This document shows positions 1 through 8,057 of a DNA stretch of 64,000 bases, piece by piece. The notes under the pieces were generated by a model. It was not told where the DNA came from. It saw nothing but the letters and a program-made list of their open reading frames with translations, and did no database searches. The position numbers and the translations under genes are program-made. How positions within the stretch are numbered: position 1 is the stretch's first letter; every line of letters starts with the position of its first letter. Source of the stretch: Planctomycetota bacterium (GTDB lineage: Bacteria; Planctomycetota; JAJSAM01; JAJVHW01); NCBI GenBank assembly GCA_021776825.1, contig JAJFFG010000050.1, positions 1 to 64,000 on the forward strand, written 5' to 3'.

Positions 1-139
1 TCCTGGCGGCTCCGAGTGCGTGAGATCTCGTTCCGGAGACGCGCATGCACCCTCTAGATGCGATTGGAAAGCGGCGCCGGGGCGGGAGATCGCGTGCTCG
101 GGACCGCCAGGCGTGGCGTCCTCGTGAACGATGCGGGCT
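1..139. repeat. 139-bp dispersed repeat, copy 1
   Basis: This stretch matches 26056-26194 without gaps, with about 8 mismatches in 139 bases (about 94% identity). It may continue beyond the window start. Both copies contain a stem-loop (here 101-121): GGACCGCCA, loop GGCG, TGGCGTCC, with one bulged base. Copy 1 ends exactly at the T that begins the -10-like box of the following gene. Copy 2 lies in the gap between ruvA and asnS. The function is unknown. Confidence 0.85.
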
Positions 140-144
140 AGGCT
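139..144 (+). promoter_or_regulatory. -10 box (TAGGCT) of a probable leaderless gene
   Basis: TAGGCT lies 7 nt before the GTG at 152. The same arrangement (TAnnnT, 6-8 nt, start codon) recurs at 9574, 10519, 12604, 46183, 53003 and 60336. No -35 match is visible. It favours GTG 152 over the in-frame ATG 131, which would lie upstream of the inferred transcription start. Confidence 0.5.
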
Positions 145-151
145 CTCCCGC

Positions 152-817
152 GTGAACCGACCGCACGACGTACACCCCGTATTGCTACGGCCCTGGGCCG
201 CCGTCGGTGGCGGCATCGTCGCCGGGATCGTGGTCGCCGCCGTCGCGATGGTGGCCTGGTCGCTCTTCCTCGACGGAGAGCCTGGAGACCCTGGCGAGCC
301 GCTCTCGGAGCCCGATCGTCGGGTCGCTCTCTTCCGGCTCGATCCGGACGCCGCCCACGGGATGATGGTGCTGCCGGCCGGTCCGGACGCGCTCGGCGAG
401 CCGACTCTGGCCGAGCGCCTCTTCCCCGACGAGCAGCCGCGGCGACGTCTCGCTTCCGTCCTCCTGACCAACGTGACCGCGGCAGACGTCTGGGAGGTCG
501 ATCTCGCCAGCATGCCGCTGCGCGGCCGGATCGCGGGCGAGGAGTGGGGCTCCTTCACGCCTCTCGACGCGATCGTCGGCGCCGCGGACGACCTGTCGGC
601 GACCGAGCGACTGCGTCTCCGCAGTCTCGGCGCCGAGCTCGTTCGGGTCCGAGTGGACCCGGGCACGTTGCGGCGCGTTCTTGTGGCACTGCCGAAGGGG
701 CGCAAGCTGGGGGAGTTCACGGACGTCCAATGGGACGGACGGCAGTTGGCGCGCGACGAGCTGGATCTGGAGCGGCTGCACCGCTTCCGCGAGGATCCGG
801 CCGGCGTCGTGCGCTAA
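152..817 (+). CDS. Membrane-anchored hypothetical protein
   Basis: I do not recognise a family. From GTG 152 the protein has 221 residues: a short basic N-terminus, one hydrophobic segment at about residues 18-40 (Val/Ala-rich) and a hydrophilic C-terminal part rich in Arg, Asp and Leu, probably outside the cytoplasm. The start at 152 is preferred because a TAGGCT box sits 7 nt upstream; an in-frame ATG at 131 is the alternative. The next gene starts 27 nt after its stop and also has one membrane segment, so the two may be cotranscribed. Codon use matches the neighbours. Confidence 0.7.
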   Translation: MNRPHDVHPVLLRPWAAVGGGIVAGIVVAAVAMVAWSLFLDGEPGDPGEPLSEPDRRVALFRLDPDAAHGMMVLPAGPDALGEPTLAERLFPDEQPRRRLASVLLTNVTAADVWEVDLASMPLRGRIAGEEWGSFTPLDAIVGAADDLSATERLRLRSLGAELVRVRVDPGTLRRVLVALPKGRKLGEFTDVQWDGRQLARDELDLERLHRFREDPAGVVR

Positions 818-844
818 GCGGCGTCCGGGAGACACGCTCGCCTC

Positions 845-2095
845 ATGGACCACGAGATCCCGCCCCCCGACCCGGACTCCGACGACGAACGTGGTCCGTC
901 CGATCTTGTGCCGATGTCCGGCGAGGAAGGGCTGGCAGAGCTCGGGCGTCAACACGCTGCGATCGCCCACTGGCTCGAGCAGTCCCATCGCGACGCTACC
1001 GCCAACCGTGCTCAGGCGCGCGAGCTCATCGACGCCCTCGACCGTGCTCGCGAGGGGCACGAGTACATGGGACGGTCGCTCCGTGACGAGAAGCGACGCA
1101 GCCGACTCCTCGTCCTGGGTCTGGCCTTCGCCCCTCTGCTGGCGGTCGTCGTCGTATGGGGAATCTGGAACCAGATGGACGCCGTGCGGACCGACGTCGG
1201 CGATCGCGTCGACGGGGTGCTCCGCGAGCAGGAGCGTCTTCGCCGTGAGCAGTCCGACCTGGCGCGCGCCGATCTCGAGACCGTGCAGCGCGAGCGCGTG
1301 GCGGGCCTCGACGCGGAGATCGACCGGCTCGCGAGCCAGCTGGACTCCACACGCGCGGGGCTCCTGGCGGCGCAGAGTGAGGGTTCGGATCGCGAGTCGG
1401 GCCTGCGCGCCCGACTGACGGAGCTCGAGACCGCGCACGGGGAACTGCTGGGTCTGCGCGCCGAGGTGCGAACGCTCCGCTCGCGTGCTGGCGCCGACGC
1501 AGCCCGGAACGACGCGCAGGAACGTGAGATCCGCGAGCTCGAGCGGGCCCTCGGCGATGCCCGAGCGCGAGCGGCGACCGCCCAGCCGACTGCACCGCCA
1601 ATCGCGATGGCGCCACTGCCGATGCCCGCATCCCCACCGATCGCTCCGGACGCGGACCCGCCGGATGCTGCTCCCTGGGCCCCGGCGACCACGACGGATG
1701 CTGCGCCGCTGGTGCCCGACCCGCATCCGGCCGCATCCCGTCGCCCCGGGGACCTCGAGCGCATCCGTACGGAGTTGAATCGGCTCCTCGGCGCGACAGA
1801 TGAGGCCGTCTCGTACCGCGTCGATCGGCTGGGCGGAGTGAGTGGCGAGGACCTGCTCGACGTGCGCGTCGTCGGGCTGGACGAGGCCGGCCAGACGATC
1901 CGCGCGCTCGAGGCCAAACGAGCCGAGGTCACCGTGCAGCGCGATCGCGGCCAGGTGCGCCTCTCCTTCCGCGACGGCCATCTCGAACTGGCGGGGCGAC
2001 AGGCACCGTTCTTCGAGGGGCACTACGCACTCGAGCTCGCCTCCGATCCGGAGGCCTGGCGCATCAGCGGCCTCACCTGCGTCCGGTTCGAGTAG
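845..2095 (+). CDS. Membrane protein with long coiled coil and Pro-rich linker
   Basis: Unknown 416-residue protein. It has an acidic N-terminus, one transmembrane helix at about residues 86-106, a long heptad-like Glu/Arg/Leu coiled coil from about 110 to 250, a Pro/Ala-rich linker at about 255-300 and a compact C-terminal domain (about 305-416) resembling no family I know. The layout suggests an inner-membrane anchored protein holding a C-terminal domain away from the membrane. It follows the preceding membrane-protein gene by 27 nt and probably shares its transcript. No catalytic motif is visible. Confidence 0.75.
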   Translation: MDHEIPPPDPDSDDERGPSDLVPMSGEEGLAELGRQHAAIAHWLEQSHRDATANRAQARELIDALDRAREGHEYMGRSLRDEKRRSRLLVLGLAFAPLLAVVVVWGIWNQMDAVRTDVGDRVDGVLREQERLRREQSDLARADLETVQRERVAGLDAEIDRLASQLDSTRAGLLAAQSEGSDRESGLRARLTELETAHGELLGLRAEVRTLRSRAGADAARNDAQEREIRELERALGDARARAATAQPTAPPIAMAPLPMPASPPIAPDADPPDAAPWAPATTTDAAPLVPDPHPAASRRPGDLERIRTELNRLLGATDEAVSYRVDRLGGVSGEDLLDVRVVGLDEAGQTIRALEAKRAEVTVQRDRGQVRLSFRDGHLELAGRQAPFFEGHYALELASDPEAWRISGLTCVRFE

Positions 2096-2465
2096 CGGCT
2101 GATCTGGCCGATGGCGTAGCCGCCGAGTACCTTGGCGTCAGCGCCTGGACGCGCCGCGCCCCGATCGGGGCCGCGGCGAGGGCCGGGCCGGTGAGCCGAA
2201 TGAAACAGAGACTCGAGAGGGCCCTGCGCGCGGTGACCGGAGACGCGCTGGCCCGATACCAACCATCGACGACTCCGGTCGATCTCCCTCGGCAAAGGGA
2301 GGAGTCCGCCTCGACGGCGGCCTCTCGGGCCGCGCATTCTGCGCCGACCCGCTCCCGCCGCGCCCCACACGGGCGACCGTCCCTTGCGCCTCGAGCTCGA
2401 GCCCACCGGCCTCCGGAGCGCGCCCTGCGCGCACCGGCATCCCCCCGAACGAACGGAGGCACACG
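2096..2465 (+). other. Long leader/intergenic region before rny
   Basis: No convincing gene is present. A hairpin lies at 2271-2306: inner stem CTCCCT/AGGGAG (2284-2289 with 2296-2301, loop CGGCAA) and outer stem GACTC/GAGTC (2271-2275 with 2302-2306). A weak -10-like TACCTT occurs at 2128-2133. GGAGG at 2455-2459 is the ribosome binding site of rny. The region may be a structured leader of the RNase Y mRNA, but this is inference. Confidence 0.4.
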
Positions 2466-4025
2466 GTGGATATGGAGATGTGGATTGGAGCAGCGGCCGG
2501 CCTGGCGGTAGGCGCTGGAGCGGCGTTCGCGTTCTTCCGTCGCAAGACGGCAGCCGAGCAGGCCACGACGGAGCGTGAGGCGAGCGGCATCGTCGACCGC
2601 GCGAATCAAGAGGCCGAGCGCATCGTGCGCGACGCCGAACTGCGGGGGCGTGACGAAGCCCTCGGTATCCGCGAGAAGCAGGAGAAGAAGCTCGAGTCGC
2701 AGCGCGGTGAGCTGCGCGGTCGCGAGCGCGGGCATCAGAAGCGCGAGCAGGCGTTTGCCCAGCGTGAACTGGCGCTCGAGAAGCGTCAGGGCATGTTGCA
2801 GGACGTCGAGGATCGCGCCGCGAAGCGCCAGAGCGAGCTGCGCTCGAAGCAGACGGAGATCGACAGTCTGCTCGAGCAGCGTCGCGAGCAACTCGCCGAG
2901 ACCGCGGCGATGACCGAGGAACAGGCGAAGCGAGCCCTGCTCGCGGACATCCGCGTCGAGATCGCCGACGAAGAGGAACGGCTGATCGCGAAGAGCGAGG
3001 AGCTGATCCGTCAGACCTCTGAGGAGCGCGCGCGCGACATCGTCGCGACGTCGATCCAGCGCATCGCTGCGAGCCACGCCTCCGAGATCACCGTCTCGTC
3101 GATCGACATCCCGAACGACGACGTCAAGGGCCGCATCATCGGGCGCGAAGGACGCAACATCCGCGCGTTCGAGAAGGCGGCCGGGGTCGACGTCATCGTC
3201 GACGACACGCCAGGCGTCGTGCTTGTTTCGGCGTTCGACGGCGTGCGCCGTGAGACCGCCCGTCGCTCGATGGTCAAACTCGTGAAAGACGGCCGCATCC
3301 ATCCCGCGAAGATCGAGGAGGTCGTGCGCGCCACCTCGGCCGAGATGGAAGACAACATCAACGACGTCGGCAAGCGCGCCGTGCTCGACGCCAACATCGG
3401 TCGCCTGCATCCGAAGCTCGTGCACCTGCTCGGGCGTCTGAAGTACCGCACGTCGTACGGCCAGAACGTGTTGCAGCACTCACTCGAGGCCGCGCACGTC
3501 TGCGGCCTGATGGCTGCCGAGCTCGGTCTCGACGAGCGCCTGGCACGCCGCTGCGGTCTGTTGCACGACATCGGCAAGTCGATCGACCACGAGGTCGAGG
3601 GCGGCCACCCGGCCGTCGGTGCCGACGTCGCGCGTCGTTGCAGCGAGGATCAGATCGTGGTCAACGCGATCGCCGCGCATCACAACGACGTCCCGATGGA
3701 GACGGTGTACTCCGTGCTGACCGCGGGCGCGGATGCCGTGAGCGCGTCCCGGCCGGGAGCTCGCCGTGACACCCTCGAGCGCTACATCCAGCGTCTGCAG
3801 CGCCTCGAAGAGATCGCCGCGCGCTACGAGGGCGTGGACACGGCGTACGCCATCCAGGCCGGCCGCGAGATCCGCGTCATCGTCAACCCGAACAAGATCG
3901 GCGACCGCACGGCCCAGCGCCTGGCGCGCGAGATCGCGAAGACGGTCGAGGAAGAGCTGACGTATCCGGGCGAGGTGAAGGTCACGTTGCTGCGCGAAAC
4001 GCGGGTGACGGACTACGCCCGGTAG
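2466..4025 (+). CDS. rny: Ribonuclease Y
   Basis: Membrane-anchored endoribonuclease that starts mRNA decay. The 519-residue length is typical. It shows an N-terminal membrane helix (about residues 6-24), a long Arg/Glu/Lys coiled coil (about 30-200), a KH RNA-binding domain from about 215 (GRIIGREGRNIR) and an HD phosphohydrolase domain whose metal-binding HD pair sits near residue 365 (LLHDIGKS), followed by the family's conserved C-terminal region. GTG 2466 is chosen because GGAGG lies 6 nt upstream; the in-frame ATG at 2472 would be 12 nt away. xseA follows after about 50 nt. Confidence 0.97.
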   Translation: MDMEMWIGAAAGLAVGAGAAFAFFRRKTAAEQATTEREASGIVDRANQEAERIVRDAELRGRDEALGIREKQEKKLESQRGELRGRERGHQKREQAFAQRELALEKRQGMLQDVEDRAAKRQSELRSKQTEIDSLLEQRREQLAETAAMTEEQAKRALLADIRVEIADEEERLIAKSEELIRQTSEERARDIVATSIQRIAASHASEITVSSIDIPNDDVKGRIIGREGRNIRAFEKAAGVDVIVDDTPGVVLVSAFDGVRRETARRSMVKLVKDGRIHPAKIEEVVRATSAEMEDNINDVGKRAVLDANIGRLHPKLVHLLGRLKYRTSYGQNVLQHSLEAAHVCGLMAAELGLDERLARRCGLLHDIGKSIDHEVEGGHPAVGADVARRCSEDQIVVNAIAAHHNDVPMETVYSVLTAGADAVSASRPGARRDTLERYIQRLQRLEEIAARYEGVDTAYAIQAGREIRVIVNPNKIGDRTAQRLAREIAKTVEEELTYPGEVKVTLLRETRVTDYAR

Positions 4026-4077
4026 CGGCGGCCCAAGCGAGACTCACGCGAGACAGGCCCAGCGCGAAGAGGGAATC

Positions 4078-5307
4078 GTGGAACCAGTCGTCACCGTCGG
4101 TCAGATCACGCATGCGATCGCCGGCATGCTCGGCGAGGCGTTCCCGCACGTCGTCGTGCGGGGACAGATCTCGAATCTGCGTCGACCGGGCTCGGGGCAC
4201 GTCTACTTCTCGCTGAAGGACGACGATGCCCAGCTCGCGTGTGCGATGTGGCGTTCGAACGCCGGCCGGCTGCGGTTCCAACCGGAGCACGGTCAGGAGG
4301 TCGTGGCGACCGGTCACATCGACGTCTACCCGCCGCGCGGGAGCTATCAGCTGATCGTGCGCGACCTCGCTCCGCTCGGAGTGGGGGAACTGCATCTCCG
4401 GTTCGAGGCACTCAAGAAGCAGCTCCACGGCGAGGGGCTCTTCGCTCCGGAGCGAAAGCAGTCGCTCCCGCTCCTGCCGCGTCGCGTCGCGGTCGTGACG
4501 TCGCGCAGCACCGCCGCATTGCAGGATCTGCTGCGCATCGCACGACGGCGCATGCCGGCGTGCTGGGTCACGCTCTTCCCCGCGCGCGTGCAGGGCCAGG
4601 GCGCCGCCGATGAAGTGGCCGCGGCGCTGGACCTCCTGCCGTCGGTGGGGGAGTTCGATGTCGTGATCGTCACGCGTGGCGGTGGCAGTCTGGAAGATCT
4701 CTGGGCGTTCAACGAAGAGGTCGTCGCGCGGGCGATCGCCCGTTGTCCGGTGCCGGTCGTCTCTGCGGTTGGGCACGAGATCGACACGACGATCGCCGAC
4801 CTGGTTGCCGATGCGCGCGCCGCCACGCCGAGCGAGGCGGCGGAACTGGTGTTCCCCGACACCGAAGAGCTCGTCGCGCGCGTGCAAGACGGCCGCGCTC
4901 GTCTCGGCCGCGCCGTGACGGATCGCATCCGTCGTGAGCGTGAACACCTGCACGCGCTCGAACGCACGCACGCGCTGGCGCGCCCGGCGGATCTTCTGCA
5001 GCGTGCCGCGCAGGACCTGGACGAGTGGGAACGTCGTGGCGCCGACGCGCTGTCACGGCGAGTGGCCACAGCGCGCGACCGACTCTCGCGCACGGCCGGG
5101 CACCTGTCGGCCGTTTCGCCGTTGGCGGTTCTGGACCGCGGCTACGCGATCGCCACTCGGGACGGCGCACGCGCTCCGTTGCGCGACGCGGCGAGCGTGA
5201 CCGTTGGCGACTCCGTCGACGTTCGCCTCGCGCGCGGCCGACTTCGCGCCACCGTGACGGACACCGTTCTCGGCACCGAATCCGAGTCAGAAGGATCCCC
5301 CTCATGA
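4078..5307 (+). CDS. xseA: Exodeoxyribonuclease VII large subunit
   Basis: Catalytic large subunit of exonuclease VII, which with XseB degrades single-stranded DNA to oligonucleotides. The 409-residue protein has an N-terminal OB fold (about residues 1-100, with VVVRGQISNLRRPGSGHVYF), the catalytic domain with VVTSRSTAALQDLL and TRGGGSLEDLWAFN, then VSAVGHEIDTTIADLVAD and a C-terminal coiled-coil arm ending in LDRGYAI, all hallmarks of XseA. The start is GTG 4078 with a GAGGG upstream. Its stop overlaps the xseB start as ATGA, so the two subunits are translationally coupled. Confidence 0.97.
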   Translation: MEPVVTVGQITHAIAGMLGEAFPHVVVRGQISNLRRPGSGHVYFSLKDDDAQLACAMWRSNAGRLRFQPEHGQEVVATGHIDVYPPRGSYQLIVRDLAPLGVGELHLRFEALKKQLHGEGLFAPERKQSLPLLPRRVAVVTSRSTAALQDLLRIARRRMPACWVTLFPARVQGQGAADEVAAALDLLPSVGEFDVVIVTRGGGSLEDLWAFNEEVVARAIARCPVPVVSAVGHEIDTTIADLVADARAATPSEAAELVFPDTEELVARVQDGRARLGRAVTDRIRREREHLHALERTHALARPADLLQRAAQDLDEWERRGADALSRRVATARDRLSRTAGHLSAVSPLAVLDRGYAIATRDGARAPLRDAASVTVGDSVDVRLARGRLRATVTDTVLGTESESEGSPS

Positions 5308-5537
5308 CCGACGAACCCATCCCGTTCGAGCAGCACTTGACTCGCGTCGAGGACGCCATCCGTCGTCTCGAGTCCGGCGACGTCCCGCTCGAGGACTCGA
5401 TCGATCTCTACGCCGAAGCGATGCGCCACCTCCACGCCTGCCACGCCGTTCTGGAGACCGCCGAAGCGCGACTCGAGAGCGTGAAGAAGGGCGCCGGCGG
5501 GGCCTCAGAAGCAGTCGCGGACAACATCGTCGACTGA
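5304..5537 (+). CDS. xseB: Exodeoxyribonuclease VII small subunit
   Basis: Small subunit of exonuclease VII, 77 residues, the usual size. The sequence shows the family pattern F-E-x-x-L-x-R-V-E-x-x-I-x-x-L-E-S-G-D-V-P-L-E-x-S near the N-terminus and a helical body. ATG 5304 overlaps the xseA stop by the ATGA junction; a much longer frame open upstream is only the overlap with xseA. The C-terminal tail is short and acidic. Confidence 0.95.
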   Translation: MTDEPIPFEQHLTRVEDAIRRLESGDVPLEDSIDLYAEAMRHLHACHAVLETAEARLESVKKGAGGASEAVADNIVD

Positions 5538-5576
5538 GGCGTCACGGCCACCGGTCGTGGTTAGAGTGATGGCGTC

Positions 5577-6062
5577 GTGATCAAGGACGTCCTGCTCCTA
5601 CGCTCGGACCGCTTCTCGTTCGACCCTCCGGTCGTAAACGGAGTCTCGTACGACTGCCCGCTGGGCGACGACCTGCTGGAGCACCTTCGCCAGCGCATCG
5701 ACTCCGCGGCGGCACCGTGGCACCTCGAGGGGCCGTACAGGGACGACTGCTGGTCATCGCTCAGCGCCGAGCAGGGCGAGACGCACATCTGGATCACCGT
5801 CACGTGGTATCCGCTCGTGTCCCCGGACGGCGGGGAAGACGATGTCTGGCACGTGCAGTTCGGCCAAGCCCATGGCTGCCTCGGTGTGCTCTGGCGTCGG
5901 AGCGACGACGCGGATGCGGTGGCAGCTGTGCGCCGTCTCGTCCACGACGCGGTGACCGCGGAGTCGGACGTGTTCACGCACGTCGAGTGGCTGTCAGAAG
6001 CCGAGTTCAACGAACAGACCGGCGTCCGGCACAAGCGCGACGTGCGGGGCGAGTCAACCTGA
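5577..6062 (+). CDS. Hypothetical cytoplasmic protein
   Basis: Unknown protein of 161 residues, soluble, with no signal peptide or membrane segment. It is rich in Trp and acidic residues (an HIWITVTWYP strand is visible), suggesting a small alpha/beta fold. The start is GTG 5577; TAGAGT at 5562-5567 lies 9 nt upstream, slightly wider than the leaderless promoters seen elsewhere in the window, and no Shine-Dalgarno sequence is present. It is convergent with the gene ending at 6083 and stands alone. Confidence 0.6.
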   Translation: MIKDVLLLRSDRFSFDPPVVNGVSYDCPLGDDLLEHLRQRIDSAAAPWHLEGPYRDDCWSSLSAEQGETHIWITVTWYPLVSPDGGEDDVWHVQFGQAHGCLGVLWRRSDDADAVAAVRRLVHDAVTAESDVFTHVEWLSEAEFNEQTGVRHKRDVRGEST

Positions 6063-6082
6063 TCGAGAGCACGCCGATCGCT

Positions 6083-6637
6083 CTACTTGACGGACATCGC
6101 GGCATCGGGACCCTTCGTCGGTCGCCGATCGAACAGCCAGACCGCGACGCCGAACAGCAGTCCGACCAGCACGAGGCAGACGATCGTGCACCACTGGTTC
6201 GGAGTCGTGGCGTCGTCCAGTTCCCACGGTCCGATCGTCGGGTACGCCGTGCTGATCGCCCCCGAGACGTACTCGACACCGTCGAGCCATGCCGCGTGCT
6301 CGGCATCGTTCGGCGGCACGTTCAAGGACGTGTGGACCGTCACCACGGATGGTGACTCGCGCACGACGACGTCGACGCGCACGCCCTTGCGCACGCACCT
6401 GAGGTAGAGCGTCTGCCGTCCCGGTCCTCCGTCGCGGACCGAGGGCGACCGCTCGATCTCCGTCGCTTTCTCGATCTCCGGATCCGCCTCCAGCACTGCG
6501 CGGATCTGGTCGGCCGTGACGCCGGGACACGACGCCTTGTTCGAGATGCCATACATGATCGTGCAGCCAATCAGACCCAGCAGCACCAGCGCGAGTGTGG
6601 CGAGCAGCGCGAGTCGTCGGTGAACGTCGTCGATCAC
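6083..6637 (-). CDS. Hypothetical protein with two membrane helices
   Basis: Unknown 184-residue protein with a membrane helix at each end (about residues 8-33 and 150-172) enclosing a hydrophilic domain of about 115 residues with two Cys (SCPG and LRCV). The domain is probably extracytoplasmic and ends in a basic cytoplasmic tail. GTG 6637 is the best start in the frame; the frame stays open further upstream, but there it runs opposite recombinase-like coding sequence in another frame and looks non-coding. The gene begins where the truncated recombinase ends, so its original upstream region may have been replaced by the recombinase fragment. Confidence 0.6.
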   Translation of the reverse strand: MIDDVHRRLALLATLALVLLGLIGCTIMYGISNKASCPGVTADQIRAVLEADPEIEKATEIERSPSVRDGGPGRQTLYLRCVRKGVRVDVVVRESPSVVTVHTSLNVPPNDAEHAAWLDGVEYVSGAISTAYPTIGPWELDDATTPNQWCTIVCLVLVGLLFGVAVWLFDRRPTKGPDAAMSVK

Positions 6638-7314
6638 AGGAAGTTCGATGCTCGGCGCGACGGGTCGGCAACGCACGTTGCAGATCTGGCCTTGCACGGA
6701 GCCCGGTCCGAGAGCGGAACCGTGCGTCGTGCTGCGCGCGTCTTCCCGCCGCGGACGTGGAGCGTCGGCGCGGTGGGGGACAGGTCGATGTCGGGCCAGC
6801 GCAGCGCGAGGCCTTCGCCCAGCCGGAGCCCTGTCTCCCCGAGCAGCGTGACGAGAGCGCGCTGGCCGGGCGTCACGGCTTCGTACAACGCGACAAGCTG
6901 CGCCGGCTCGACCCACGGCACGTCGCGCTCTGTGACGCGCGGGAGCTGGAGGCGGTGCCACGGGTTCTCGTCGACGAGGTCGCGGACCTCGGCGTCGCGC
7001 CACGCCTTGCGGATCGTCGTGACCATGCGGCGCAGGTAGGCGGGGCTGTACTCGCGCTCGATCATCCACGCGGCGAAGTCCTCGGCGTGGGCGCGCGTGA
7101 CCTGGTCCATCGTCGGGTCCTCGGCCTCGTCGCGGAGGTACTCGCAGAGCCGCGTGAAGTGCGCGGCGGCGGACATCAGGCTGCTCTCCTGCAGCCGGCT
7201 CGCGAGGACGCGCAGGTACGTGTCGCGCAGCCAGTCCTCGAGACGGACGGGGGTCGCTCGCGGACCGGCCTCGACCGCATTCCGGCGCCGTCCGACACGC
7301 GCCGTCCGTCCCAT
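6634..7314 (-). pseudogene. Tyrosine recombinase/integrase, truncated
   Basis: N-terminal two thirds of a phage/XerD-type tyrosine recombinase. The SAM-like core-binding domain is recognisable (about residues 25-125), followed by the start of the catalytic domain with LLGETGLRLGEGLALRWPDI, which carries the first catalytic Arg, and the KTRAARRTVPL strand. The frame then ends: the HxxR box, the second His and the catalytic Tyr are missing, so it cannot be active. It lies about 460 bp from tRNA-Gln, a usual integration site, with a tandem duplication between them. This looks like the remnant of an integrated element. Confidence 0.8.
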
Positions 7315-7390
7315 CGACCGCGTGGATCCCAGTGAGCGGGGCGGATCAGGAGATCCGCCCGTACGGTGCCGCTGGTGGATGCGACCTGGG

Positions 7391-7560
7391 CCAGGGGCGG
7401 CCCGCCCTCGTCACCCGGGGCGCGGCGGTTGCGCGTCAGCGCAGGCGCCGTGACGCGGGTGATCGGAGGTCACGAGGTGGCGGCCGATGGCGGCGCTCTC
7501 GCGGTGGGGCAGTCCGCCACCGAGGCTCCGACCAGAAACATCAACCAGGCGCGGCAGGTG
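7391..7560. repeat. Direct repeat unit 1 (170 bp)
   Basis: Nearly identical to 7582-7751 (2 mismatches in 170 bases), spaced 191 bp start to start, so a recent tandem duplication. It also resembles the right arm of the palindromic element at 18330-19143; both contain GGTTGCGCGTCAGCGCA and similar flanks. Short open frames within it look non-coding. Confidence 0.9.
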
Positions 7561-7581
7561 CCCTGCACCGAGGTAGACGGA

Positions 7582-7751
7582 CCAGGGGCGGCCCGCCCTC
7601 GTCACCCGGGGCGCGGCGGTTGCGCGTCAGCGCAGGCGCCGTGACGCGGGGGATCGGAGGTCACGAGGTGGCGGCCGATGGCGGCGCTCTCGCGGTGGGG
7701 CAGTCCGCCACCGAGGCTCCGACCAGAAACATCAACCAGGCGCGACAGGTG
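7582..7751. repeat. Direct repeat unit 2 (170 bp)
   Basis: Second unit of the tandem duplication, ending 20 bp from the 3' end of tRNA-Gln. It differs from unit 1 only at two positions (GGGTGATC versus GGGGGATC; GCGGCAGG versus GCGACAGG). Confidence 0.9.
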
Positions 7752-7770
7752 CGTCAGCACCTGCCGTGCG

Positions 7771-7844
7771 TGGTTGCCGGACTAGGATTCGAACCTAGAT
7801 AACGAGAACCAGAAACTCGTGTCCTGCCATTAGACGATCCGGCA
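7771..7844 (-). tRNA. tRNA-Gln(CTG)
   Basis: A cloverleaf folds on the minus strand: acceptor stem TGCCGGA/TCCGGCA with U1-A72 (usual for tRNA-Gln), discriminator A, encoded CCA, D arm GTCTAATGGCAGGAC, anticodon loop TTCTGGT with anticodon CTG, and T arm TAGGTTCGAATCCTA. The inner anticodon-stem pair is a T-T mismatch. It reads CAG codons. Its 3' end faces the truncated recombinase. Confidence 0.93.
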
Positions 7845-8057
7845 ACCGGTACGGCAGGCCGCGTCGGATCGACGCGGTGGCGCGAGGGTACGAAGCAGGC
7901 GGGCGAAGGCAAGTTCCCGCGCGCCGCGGGCCACCGGAAGCGTGGAGGCGGGTACGCTGTTTCCCGTACCCTTGCGCCCCGCGCCGGCCGACGGGCCGGG
8001 CAAACACGTTGCGTTCGCAGTGCGACGTGAGGTCGAGAAGAGAGAAGGAAACCACCC

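Noticed and set aside
5839..5860. TGGCAC-containing sequences as sigma54 promoters (also at 3540, 23461 and 60352)
   Set aside because: None has the matching TTGC box at the required spacing upstream of a gene; most lie inside coding regions.
7332..7802. Open frames across the tandem repeat
   Set aside because: They arise from repeated GC-rich sequence, run into tRNA-Gln, and show no codon bias or ribosome binding site.
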